Assembly (NCBI GenBank): GCA_951804985.1
Contig: OX638135.1
Span: 10,888,058-10,952,057 of the forward strand
Direction of reading: 5' to 3'
Length of the DNA stretch: 64,000 nt
Source: Dryomyza anilis
Taxonomy: Eukaryota; Arthropoda; Insecta; Diptera; Dryomyzidae
Of this stretch, positions 1-8,822 are shown piece by piece (the stretch's first letter is position 1; every line of letters begins with the position of its first letter). The notes beneath the pieces were generated by a model. It made no database searches and was not told the DNA's origin. It was given only the letters and a program-made list of their open reading frames with translations. The position numbers and the translations under genes were made by a program.

Positions 1-1055
1 AAAAAATTTTCTATGGATAGGTTTACGAGATTTCCGGCAATAACTTTTGTACTGAGCTATATATATATTTGTAAATATCTCGCGTTTAATAAAATATGCT
101 CTATTGTTGAGTCGAATGAAGGGTATTTAAATTTCCAATAAAAATTTCTTACAACACTTTGGAATTGGTTCACTGGTTTAAGAGAACTCTGTAGACGAAC
201 TTTTTCGACCAACATTTTATTCAAAAATGCATTTAAAAAAAAGCGAAAAATTAAAAACGCAAGATGATACACAGTTTATATTATTCCAAAATTAGCCTGC
301 ACTTTTTTAATGAAAATTACATGTTGTAAAATGTATGTGAGGATATTTTAGCGCCTCTTAGTAGGCGTGACTGGTATTAAAAAGTATATATTATCTTGAT
401 CAATATCACTTTCCGAGTCGATTTAGATATGACCGTCTGTCCGCCTATACACGATAACTTTAAAACTGCTATTCCGAACGATGTGAAATTTATTTTCAAT
501 ATATTTTAAAAAAATAGTAATTCAAAGATCGAAAATAAGTCGATTTAGTCAACGTAATCTACTACATCCACTACAAGATATGAGTTTTTAATTGCAAGCA
601 ATCATATATCAATAGGTACTCAAAAAATGAGCATGATCCGCTCACATTTTTATTTGTTTGTCTATTTGTATAGCACTCAATTATATTGCTTTCACATAAC
701 ATTTTTTATCCTCAAATTTTACACATATATTTTTGTCATTGATTGCTAATTTCTTTGAAAGAGTGTGAACTAATTTTGGAAAATTAAAATTTGTGTAGTA
801 TCTTACTATCTCGATTTTTTTCCATTTTTTTTTTTAAATTCTTGTAGAAAAAAATGCATTTTTCAAGTTTTCCTATCGAACTCTCTTAAGCTAATGAACC
901 AATTTAAAAATGTTCTGGGAAATTTTTATTGGATATTCAATATGTATTTCGAACGCGACATATTTACAAATATATGTGAGCACCTTTATGAAAGCTCGGT
1001 TCAAAATTTATTGGCCCATATTTTATAAATCTATCCAAATAATCACTATTAAACC
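1..1055. other. AT-rich non-coding flank
   Basis: No convincing gene. Short reading frames here lack codon structure or recognisable motifs. The stretch is AT-rich with poly-A/T runs. The only recognisable content is a diverged mini-me-like core near 345-500, listed separately. Confidence 0.6.
345..500 (+). repeat. Diverged mini-me-like repeat core
   Basis: Contains the order of motifs seen in the fuller copies: a GCGCCTCTTAGTAGGCGTG block, a TATATATTAT(C)TTGATCA block, GAGTCGATTTAG, then GTCTGTCCG. It is closer to the fragment at 42775-42960 (shared 'ggatatt..agcgcc/aacgcc' and 'ggcgtg') than to the 700-base copies, suggesting a second subfamily. Short and decayed. Confidence 0.5.
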
Positions 1056-1154
1056 ACACGCAGAGAAAAAACATGGTTGCGGTGATCATATTTGAAGGGC
1101 ATCATACTTTGATTGGGGGTTATGGTTGTAGAAAATCATATAATTTGTCTAATA

Positions 1155-1419
1155 TGATCCTCAGTGACAATATTGAGTACCATAGTATGATCCTCAGTGA
1201 CAATAGTACGATTTTCTACAACCATACCATGGTCCTCAGTGACCATACGCCGATTTCACACAACCATACTGTGGTTGTCAGTTACCATACTACGGTTGTC
1301 AGTGACCATAATATGGTTGTGAGTGACCATACTATGGTTGTGAGTGACCATACTATGGTTGTGAGTGACCATACTATGGATGTCAGTGACCATACTATGG
1401 TTGTCAGTGACCATAATAT
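1155..1419. repeat. Palindromic 21-base minisatellite, left block
   Basis: Tandem units of about 21 bases (about seven clean ones from 1272, degenerate ones upstream). The core acaaccatactatggttgt is itself a dyad with 9-base arms about one central base. Because the unit is a multiple of three and palindromic, it gives spurious open frames on both strands (VVSDHTM-type repeats on plus). These are not counted as genes. The array continues at 11567 across the inserted LTR element. Confidence 0.85.
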
Positions 1420-1964
1420 TGTTACGAAAAGATGTAATTTGCCCCATAGTGCAAGCAATCAACAATAATTAATGAGATGCAAGGCAATTCAGCGCACTAA
1501 GCTTGTGTTAGAAAGAGACGGAAGATCATTCAGCGCACTGAGACAGTGTGTGAGAAAGAGATGGAAGATCAGCGCATTAAAACACATCAGTGCGAATGAG
1601 ATGCCAATAGCATGCGTCATTCACGAAACGAGTAGAAGGTTCTCCAAACAAGTCGAAGCTTGTCGAAACGTGTCGAACTGATGCATGCAGTATATAAGGC
1701 CGCGCATCTGAGGCACTGTACTTCAGTTGTGATTTAATAGTGAACTAGTGCGTCTCGTGAGTGAACATTGTAAAGATAAATTGTAGTAATTCAGTAGTTG
1801 ATATAAGTGATTATTCTTTAAGTTGCTATTTAAATTAATAAAGTTAATTAATACTAGTTGAAATAATACTAGTTAAAACCAAATATAAGTGCGTTTTTAT
1901 TTTGTACACAATCCAGCGATACGAACTCGTAGAACAGTTTTCCGTAGACTGAATTTTCGTAACA
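1420..1964 (+). repeat. 5' LTR of outer Ty3/gypsy element
   Basis: 545 bases, TG...CA. Compared with the 472-base right LTR it carries about 70 extra bases after position 1475 (a partly repeated 'cagcgcactaag/cactgagac' segment); the rest is nearly identical. It contains a core promoter and an AATAAA near 1838. Confidence 0.9.
1691..1760 (+). promoter_or_regulatory. LTR core promoter (TATA, initiator, DPE-like)
   Basis: TATATAAG at 1691-1698 is followed by TCAGTTG at 1723-1729, a good arthropod initiator. The putative +1 A at 1725 lies 34 bases from the TATA start. CTCGTG at 1754-1759 sits where a downstream promoter element is expected. The same arrangement recurs in the right LTR (TATATAAG 11292, TCAGT 11325). 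Inferred function: Pol II start of the element's genomic RNA. Confidence 0.6.
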
Positions 1965-1965
1965 T

Positions 1966-1983
1966 TGGTGTCAGAAGTGGGAT
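1966..1983 (+). other. Primer binding site, tRNA-Leu type
   Basis: TGGTGTCAGAAGTGGGAT starts two bases after the LTR. It complements the 3' end of animal tRNA-Leu (TGGTGTCAGGAGTGGGAT by rule) with one mismatch. It primes minus-strand DNA synthesis. Confidence 0.75.
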
Positions 1984-1994
1984 TGTGATACAAA

Positions 1995-3080
1995 ATGGTT
2001 AAATTCGAACAACTTGAAGTCTACCAGCTAGGAGCTGGCGATTCATAATCTTCCAACTGTAGGTACGAAAGTAGAGCTACAAAAGCGTCTAATGGAAGAA
2101 TTAAAGAACCAAGGCATTGACCTCGCAGAGCACGAGTTTGAAGTGGAAGCTGCAACAGCGTCATCAAAAAATGTGGACACGGAGCAAAAAGTACAGTCTC
2201 AAAGTTTTGATATAAGCCAGTTGCTCGGAGCTATACAACAACAGCTTCTAGAAAATTCGAACCGGATTGAAGAAAAACTTAAAACAAAATGGAACAGAAA
2301 CTTCAAGAAAATTCAAATCAACTTAAAACATAAATACAAGAAAATTCCATCAAAATGGAACAGAAACTTCAAGAAAATTCAAATCAACTTAAAACAGAAC
2401 TACAAGAAAATTCCAGCAAAATGGAACAGAAACTTCTAGAGAATTCAAACCAACATCAAGTAAAAATTGAGCAACAGATGCAGGAACATTCTAAGCAGCT
2501 TCTGGAAGTTTCTAATACACTCCATGGCAAAGTAAACGAACATGAGGCACATGTAAATGACATTGTAGTGGAAATTGATGACAAATTTGAAAAGTTGGAA
2601 AATGGTTTCGACAAAAAGCTACAGAAAATACAAGAGGTTGTCAGTTTACTACATATAAGTGGACCTACACAGCATGTTGTTACTGGTACGAGGCTAAAAT
2701 CACCGATTTACAATGGAACCACAGCGTTCAACATTTTCAAGCTGCAATTTGAGACCACGGCTGTAATCGATTGAACAATGAAGACGGCGTAGCCACAGCG
2801 CTAACACAGGAAACAGCAACTACGTTGTGCCGCCCAGCGCCAAAGGTCCGTAAACTAGATGTGGAGAATGAAGACCTACTTCAGGTAATTTGCCAAGCGT
2901 TAAAAAGTGGAGCTAAACCAGATTACACTGCTGCCAATCGAGACACCCAATTTAAAGGTAAATGCTACAACTGTGATACATGTGGGCATATGGCACGTGG
3001 TTGTCGTAAAAAACGCAAGCGCTTAATGAATCCATTTGCAAATGAACCCCGACATGAAGAAACGTAAAAAACGCAAGCGC
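1995..3080 (+). pseudogene. gag: Gag of outer element, broken
   Basis: Structural protein of the retrotransposon particle. Starts ATG at 1995 (MVKFEQLEVYQL), then a frame change near 2028. Over the first 30 codons, read across the shift, the pattern L-x-V-x2-L...LP-x2-G-x-K-x-E-L-x2-R-L resembles a SAP nucleic-acid-binding motif. A Q/K/E/N-rich coiled-coil region follows (about 2200-2640) with a 66-base tandem repeat; one repeat copy carries a stop. After a segment ending FETTAVID at 2774 the sequence jumps to a short linker and a CCHC zinc knuckle (CYNCDTCGHMARGC, about 2963-3004). The central capsid-sized region is therefore missing, probably by internal deletion. A 59-base tandem duplication (3005-3122) further shifts the frame. 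Non-functional. Confidence 0.8.
2286..2450 (+). repeat. 66-base tandem repeat in gag coiled coil
   Basis: Units start aaaatggaacagaa at 2286, 2352 and 2418 (period 66, 22 codons, third unit partial). In the gag frame each unit gives a heptad-like MEQKLQENSNQLK pattern, so length of the coiled coil probably varies by unit number. The first unit has a TAA where the second has GAA. Confidence 0.85.
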
Positions 3081-3122
3081 TTAATGAATCCATTTGCAAA
3101 TGAACCCCGACATGAAGAAACC
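3005..3122 (+). repeat. 59-base tandem duplication after gag zinc knuckle
   Basis: The segment starting cgtaaaaaacgcaagcgc at 3005 is repeated at 3064. Period 59 is not a multiple of three, so it breaks the gag/pol frame in this copy. Confidence 0.9.
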
Positions 3123-3253
3123 CAAAATAACGTAAATTTTAATCAATCTTTAAACTAAAACGAGTCAGTTCTGCGGGGCACGATCTGACTCCCATAACCG
3201 ATTGCCCCAGAATCTCCATTTAACAAATTGCTCGAAAACCAAATAGCTTAACT

Positions 3254-4413
3254 GTGGAAGGACTCATTGATTGTATAGCATATATGGTAACATTGGATAC
3301 GGGAGCTTCACACTCAATTATAAGAAGTAACCTGGTTAAGGATGAAGTAGAGCCGCTTATAGTAATAAAATTACGAACAGCTACAGGTGAAGAGGCCCCT
3401 ATCAGAGGAAAGATTACCAAGAAAATCACGATTGGTACTACGACAGTTAAGCATGATTTTATTGTGGCAGAAATAGTAGACGAAATAATACTTGGCATGG
3501 ACTTCATGATAAAGAACGATTTCACACTTGATTTAACAAGAAAAATTTCGAATTGTGCCAACACGGAGATCCAACTAAGTATTGATTGTGACCAGAGCCC
3601 GAAAATTAAACAAGTTACTGCTTATAAAAATACCACCTTATTCAGAAGCAATTGTTTTGGCGAAATTATATGGAGATTGTGGGATAAGCAAGTTGTGTGT
3701 TATTGAAGCAAACGAAGAGCTGTATAAAAGTAACATAGTGGTAGGAAGAACACTTGTTGAGGCGGAGAAAGACAGAATTGTACCTATAAGAGTTCTCAAT
3801 TTGGAAAACTCGTCAAAGTTAATCAAAACAGTGGTAGGCCAGTGTCAAGAGGCATCAGCGATTATAAATTGCGAGTCAAATACATCAAAGGACTATGTCA
3901 CACCGCAAATAAACAAACAATCTACTCACAAGTTTATAAATGAGTGGACGCAGGATTTGGCTGCCAAAGAATAAAGTCAAGTGCAACAGCTAATTGACAA
4001 ATATCGGTATATAATTGCTGAAAAGGGCCAAAAGGACGGCTGAACTGCCATTGTAAAACATCGAATAGACACTGGTGATTCTAACCCAATTCATCAAGCA
4101 CCAAGAAGGGTGCCATTTGCGAAAAGAGACGAAGTTTCACATTTGGTTGAAGAAATTCACACAAATGGCGTGGTGGAACCATCTGAGAGTCCATGGAGTT
4201 CACCAGTAGTATTGGTGAAAAAGAAGGACGGTAGTACTTGGTTCTGCGTTGATTACCGAAAACTTAATGATGTCACCAAGAAAGATAGTTACCCACTGCC
4301 CAGAATCGATGACACCTTGGATACACTATCTAATGCTAAGTTGTTTTCAACGTTAGATTTGCAAAGCGGTTACTGGCAAGTAGAAATCGATAAGAAAGAT
4401 CGAGGGAAGGCCG
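3254..4413 (+). pseudogene. pol: Pol of outer element, part 1: protease and RT fingers
   Basis: The protease frame (3254-3706) carries the aspartic protease signature LDTGASHS and a downstream ILGMDFM motif typical of retropepsins. A frame change near 3600 leads to the linker (3582-3974), then a stop. The reverse transcriptase N-terminal part (4110-4413) shows VPFAKRDEV, PWSSPVVLVKKKDG, FCVDYRKLND and LDLQSGYWQVEID, i.e. RT blocks 1-3. It ends at the nested insertion; the same frame resumes at 8823. Start codons in the six-frame sense are not biological: this is one polyprotein with frame lesions. Confidence 0.85.
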
Positions 4414-4576
4414 TGTGGTGACTCAGTTTATAAAACTACTTTGAAAATTGTATTTGTTTTTTTGATAAAAAATAGTTTTCATTTAAAAAATAATTTGATG
4501 TCAAAAAATAAAAATTAAAAAAGATCATTAGAAAACTTTAGAAAACGTATTTATTTTACATTTAAAAAATACCATA
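4414..4576 (+). repeat. 5' LTR of nested CsRn1-like element
   Basis: 163 bases, very AT-rich. Ends ...TA rather than the canonical CA if the GCCG repeats are taken as target duplication. Confidence 0.88.
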
Positions 4577-4580
4577 CTTT

Positions 4581-4598
4581 TGGTGACCACGACGTGAT
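4581..4598 (+). other. Primer binding site, tRNA-Trp type
   Basis: TGGTGACCACGACGTGAT complements the 3' end of animal tRNA-Trp with one mismatch (A for C at position 9). tRNA-Trp priming is characteristic of CsRn1-type elements. Confidence 0.85.
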
Positions 4599-4637
4599 GC
4601 CCATACATAATTCGCCGACGCGTAAGCACCTTGCTGA

Positions 4638-5390
4638 ACGCTGAATTTAATAGACCTTACGGGAACAGGCGTGCAGCAGCCTTGTACTTCCGCGCGAATC
4701 CATGATGACACTACCACAGGTCAGCAAGACGCTCCAGCAGCAGTTTCATCAGCAACAACAACATCATCAGGAACATCCTCAGCAACTACAACATCATCAG
4801 GAACATCCTCAGCAACATTAACATTGAGCAGTGCAGCAGCATCATCAGCAACCTTCACATCACGGCCAGCTGAGATCTCCGCGGTCTCAGTGCAAAAATT
4901 ACCTTTATTCTGGAAGGAATGTCCACTGCTTTGGTTTACTCAGATTGAATCTATCTTTGCCATAAGCGGAATTACGAGCGAAGAAACTATGTATCAGTAC
5001 GTAGTAGCAAATCTTGATGGCGAGACAATTCAAGCCATAAGTGACATCATTCTAAATCCTCCAGCTAGAGACCGGTATACTGCAATAAAAACCCGTTTGT
5101 GTAGAATTTTCAGCGAAAGCGATGAACTGCGCTTACGAAAGTTACTGAAAGGGGTTTCTATGGGCGACATGAAACCATCAAAATTCCTGCAATATCTGAT
5201 GAATTTGGCTGGTGGAAAGGTAGGAGACAACGTTCTTAAAATGTTGTTTTTAGAACAAGTTCCTGAATCGCTTCGACCAATTCTTACAATAAACTCAACG
5301 GAAAATCTCATGGAACTAGCGGCGCAAGCCGATAAAATTTTAGAAATATCCAGACCAAGTCATGTTGCTGCAGTAGCAGTTTCCTTTTAA
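4638..5390 (+). CDS. gag: Gag of nested CsRn1-like element (matrix/capsid part)
   Basis: The frame is open from 4638; no in-frame ATG precedes the conserved part, so the start is uncertain (a CTG at 4641, a GTG at 4671, or a lost ATG). An N-terminal Ser/Thr/Ala stretch comes from a 30-base tandem repeat (SATTTSSGTS, about 4750-4830). It is followed by the conserved capsid-like segment KLPLFWKECPLLWFTQIESIF...YQYVVANLD...LRKLLKGVSMGDMKPSKFLQ...LFLEQVPESLRPIL, shared by many insect Ty3/gypsy Gags. The frame ends at 5390. The nucleocapsid part follows in another frame, so a frame lesion or programmed shift occurs near 5390-5460. Confidence 0.85.
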   Translation, partial: TLNLIDLTGTGVQQPCTSARIHDDTTTGQQDAPAAVSSATTTSSGTSSATTTSSGTSSATLTLSSAAASSATFTSRPAEISAVSVQKLPLFWKECPLLWFTQIESIFAISGITSEETMYQYVVANLDGETIQAISDIILNPPARDRYTAIKTRLCRIFSESDELRLRKLLKGVSMGDMKPSKFLQYLMNLAGGKVGDNVLKMLFLEQVPESLRPILTINSTENLMELAAQADKILEISRPSHVAAVAVSF

Positions 5391-5461
5391 TCGAACCAAA
5401 TAGCACAAATGCAAGCTATTCAACATTAACCCAACAGTTTAACGACATTGGATCAAAAATT

Positions 5462-5674
5462 TTGGCAATCGAAAACAAATTGGAGCAATTCGAAATCGAC
5501 AGGAATGGTCCAACTGGCAACAATGATCGCGGTCGTTCACCATCTCGAGGTAGGCGCTTTACATATTTTAGTAGAAGTAGTAGTAGAAATAGTGGATTGT
5601 GTTGGTACCACTATAGGTTTGGTAACCGAGCTACAAAATGCTTGCAGCCATGCAACTTTTCTTCAAAAAACTAA
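5462..5674 (+). CDS. gag: Gag nucleocapsid part with CHCC zinc motif
   Basis: The frame encodes a basic RGRSPSRGRRFTYF stretch, then [19 protein letters not shown], which fits C-x2-H-x9-C-x3-C, the unusual CHCC zinc finger of CsRn1-clade Gags (normal Gags have CCHC). It overlaps the protease frame start at 5638, as expected for a gag-pol junction. It is out of frame with the capsid part upstream. Confidence 0.85.
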   Translation: MAIENKLEQFEIDRNGPTGNNDRGRSPSRGRRFTYFSRSSSRNSGLCWYHYRFGNRATKCLQPCNFSSKN

Positions 5675-6090
5675 ATACGATTTCCGATTCCGCCGCTAAA
5701 GAAATCGCAGTTGCCAGCGGCAGACTTTTCATAAGAGACACTGCATCCAAAATGGATTTTCTTATCGACACAGGCGCAGATGTGTCTGTCGTCCCTTATT
5801 CCAAATATGTTGGCACTGATTTTCAAAAAATACCAGAATTTTCATTGTACGCAGCGAATGGCTCTAAAATTAAAACCTTTGGATTTAAAATTTTATCAAT
5901 CGATTTTGGTCTAAGAAGATCATTTATCTGGCGTTTTGTTATTGCGGATGTTACTCGCCCTATAATAGGATCCGACTTTATGCACCATTTTCATTTGCTT
6001 CCTGACCTAAAACGTAAAATTTTGGTTGATGGAAAAACACAATTAAGCATTAACGGTATCCTTTGCACACATTTCCTTCAATTAAGCTAA
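5638..6090 (+). CDS. pol: Protease of nested CsRn1-like element
   Basis: Retropepsin-like aspartic protease. [15 protein letters not shown] holds the catalytic D-T/S-G (Asp about residue 44), and [20 protein letters not shown] matches the conserved downstream IIG/LG block. It would release mature Gag and Pol proteins. It overlaps gag by about 40 bases in a different frame. Continuity with the RT frame is lost near 6060, where one base appears to be missing. Confidence 0.88.
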   Translation: MLAAMQLFFKKLNTISDSAAKEIAVASGRLFIRDTASKMDFLIDTGADVSVVPYSKYVGTDFQKIPEFSLYAANGSKIKTFGFKILSIDFGLRRSFIWRFVIADVTRPIIGSDFMHHFHLLPDLKRKILVDGKTQLSINGILCTHFLQLS

Positions 6091-8660
6091 TTAAAGAAAC
6101 GAAATCAAAATACCATGAACTTCTTAAATCATTTCCTGCGCTGTACAGTCTGGCCCCAAATGTACCGAAGATTAAACACTCTACTTTTCACTACATTGAA
6201 ACGCATGGACGGCCCGTTACAGCGAAAATGAGAAGGCTCGATGCTAATAAACTTGCCATTGCAAAAAAAGAATTTGAATATATGCTTGAAAACAATATTA
6301 TTCGACCATCTAAATCAAACTGGTCTAATCCACTCCATATGGCTCCTAAGTCCAATGGCAGTTGGAGACCATGTGGAGACTACCGCTTCCTGAATAAGGT
6401 TACAACTCCGGATCGGTATCCGATACCGTATATTACAGATTTCAATACAATATTGACCGACTGTACCATATTTTCAAAATTGGATCTTGTACGAGCATTT
6501 CACCAAATCCCAGTGAACCCTGCGGATATACCCAAAACGGCAATAATTACGCCTTTTGGGTTATACGAATTTCTAAAAATGCCGTTTGGGTTGCGCAACG
6601 CTGCGCAATCTTTTCAACGATTAATGGATGAGGTAGTTAGAGGGTTAAATTTCGTTTTCATCTATATTGATGACATATTGATAGCATCAAAATCGGAAAA
6701 GGAACATTTTAATCATTTAAATCAACTTTTCATCCGTTTGCAAAGTTATGGTATAATCCTCAATCCGGAAAAGTGCGTTTTTGGACAAAAAGAAATCGAC
6801 TTTCTTGGTTTCCGTTTAAACAAAGACGGCATAAAACCACTTCCTTCAAAAGTTGAAGCCATAACATCGTTTCCACGTCCTGTAACAGTTCAGGACCTGC
6901 GTCGTTTTCTGGCAATGATAAATTATTATCGACGATTCTTGCCAAATGCAGCAACACACCAAGCAATATTAAACGATCAAACGAAGGGTAGTGTTAAAAA
7001 CGATCGAAGGAAAATTATATGGAATCCCAAATTACAAAATGCTTTTGACAATTGTAAGCAGGATCTAAAAGACACCATCTTATTAAGACACCATAAATTA
7101 ATACTTAAGGTCGATGCTTCAGATATCGCAGTTGGAGCAGCTGTAGAACAGCAAGTTGAGAATGACTGGAAGCCAAAAGCATTCTTTTCTCGTAAGCTAT
7201 TACCCGCAGAAACACGATACAGTGCCTATGATCGAGAATTACTTGCTGCATACACCTCTATTAAACACTTCAGACACTTATTCGAGGGAAGATCGTTTAC
7301 GCTTTTCACAGACCATAAGCCGCTTATTTATGCATTTAGTCAGCGCGCTGACAAAGCAAGCCCCAGGTAACTACGTCAGTTGGATTTTATCAGCCAATTC
7401 ACCACTGATTTTCAGCACATTTCTGGAAAAGACAATGTAGTTGCTGATGCGCTGTCTCGAATTGAAGAAATTTCCATCACTAATTTTGAACAAATTGAAA
7501 AAGAGCAAAAAACGGATGATGAACTCGCTCATCTTTTACATAATTCTAACACCAGCCTTAGACTAGCAAAAGTCAATATTCCTGGTACACAAAAGGAAAT
7601 ATATTGCGATATCTCGCAAGATGCTCCACGGCCATATATTCCGAACAAACTTCGTAAACAAATTTTTGACCAAATTCACAACTTATCTCATCCCGGAGTA
7701 AAAGCGATGCAGAAGGCACTTCTAAGCCGTTTTATTTGGCCTTCTGCTCGAAAAGATTGCGCATTTTGGGTTCGAAGTTGTCTGGCCTGTCAAACATCAA
7801 AAATAAATAGACATGTCATCGTTCCTAATTCGACATATATACAACCATCTAGGAGATTCGAAACAATTCATCTAGATTTAGTTGGGCCCTTACCCCCATC
7901 AGAGGGATTTGTGTATTTGTTGACGTGTATCGACAGATACACCAAATGGCCGGAAGTTTTTCCTCTTAAGGACATACGATCCGAAACTGTTGCACGATAT
8001 TTCATCGACGGATGGATAACACGTTTCGGTTGTCCGAATACCATTGTAACAGATCGTGGTAAGCAATTTGTATCAAAAACTTTTCAAGAAGTAGCAAAAT
8101 TAATTGGAGCTAAACTTCAACACACCACAGCTTATCACCCACAGTCTAATGGTCTCGTGGAAAGATTCCACAGAACATTAAAGTCTTCACTGCTTGCTCA
8201 TCAAGATCCACAATGGACCAAGTCTATTGGCTCTGTACTTTTAGGTTTACGCACAACAATAAAGGAGGATTTACAAACCACAGCCGCTGAACTAGTATAT
8301 GGAGAACAGCTTCATTTACCTGGAGATTTTGTTGTACCGTCAACTCTTGTTAGTGTATTAAGAAATCGAATATCTTTAAATTCACCACATATTTCTTCAC
8401 ACCATTCACATAAGAAATATTTCATTCCAGCCGGTTTAGAGAATTGTTCACATGTATGGATTCGATCCGACAATAATTTTAAATCTTTTCAAGCAAAATA
8501 CCATGGGCCTCATCCAGTAGTGTCGCGGAGCAAAAAATATTTCAAAATATCGATTAATGGAAAAGAAGATACTGTATCGGTGGATCGTCTTAAACCAGTC
8601 TTTTCACAGAATATGATCAAACCGGATAAGAAAGTATCGTTCGCACTGGAAGGGGAGTGA
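6063..8660 (+). pseudogene. pol: RT, RNase H and integrase of nested element, one in-frame stop
   Basis: One frame from 6063 to 8660 broken only by TAA at 7368-7370, probably from CAA. Reverse transcriptase: [38 protein letters not shown] and the catalytic YIDD at 6663-6674. RNase [28 protein letters not shown]. Integrase, in the frame after the stop (counted from 7380): HHCC zinc domain (HNLSHPG...CAFWVRSCLAC), catalytic HLDLVGP Asp166, VTDRG Asp225 and VERFH Glu261, giving the D-D-35-E spacing. The C-terminal tail is basic. Without the stop and the upstream single-base shift this would look active. No envelope gene. Confidence 0.9.
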
Positions 8661-8661
8661 A
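8648..8661 (+). other. Polypurine tract of nested element
   Basis: ggaaggggagtgaa directly precedes the right LTR (8662). It overlaps the end of pol and would prime plus-strand synthesis. Confidence 0.75.
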
Positions 8662-8818
8662 TGTGGTGACTCAGTTTATAAAACTACTTTGAAAATTGTA
8701 TTTGTTTTTTTGATAAAAAATAGTTTTCATTTAAAAAATAATTTGATGTCAAAAAATAAAAATTAAAAAAGATCAAACTTTAGAAAACGTATTTATTTTA
8801 CATTTAAAAAATACCATA
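8662..8818 (+). repeat. 3' LTR of nested CsRn1-like element
   Basis: 157 bases; matches the left LTR except for a missing 6-base ttagaa. Followed by the GCCG duplicate at 8819-8822. Confidence 0.9.
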
Positions 8819-8822
8819 GCCG

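Larger units (their letters stand above)
4414..8818 (+). mobile_element. Nested CsRn1-like Ty3/gypsy retrotransposon
   Basis: A 4405-base element inserted in the outer element's RT gene. Short LTRs (163 and 157 bases) start TGTGGTGACTCAG and end ACCATA. Direct repeats GCCG flank it (4410-4413, 8819-8822), and removing the element and one GCCG restores the outer RT frame. The tRNA-Trp primer site and the CHCC-type Gag zinc motif are hallmarks of the CsRn1 clade (family knowledge). The polypurine tract aaggggagtgaa lies just before the right LTR. The LTRs differ mainly by a 6-base indel, so it is young. Only a few coding defects are visible. Confidence 0.92.

Noticed and set aside
1130..1419. 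CRISPR-like repeat array
   Set aside because: Units are contiguous without unique spacers, in eukaryotic transposon context.
1073..1468. VVSDHTM-repeat protein frames on both strands (also 11491-11898)
   Set aside because: The 21-base palindromic minisatellite is a multiple of three; no other coding sign.
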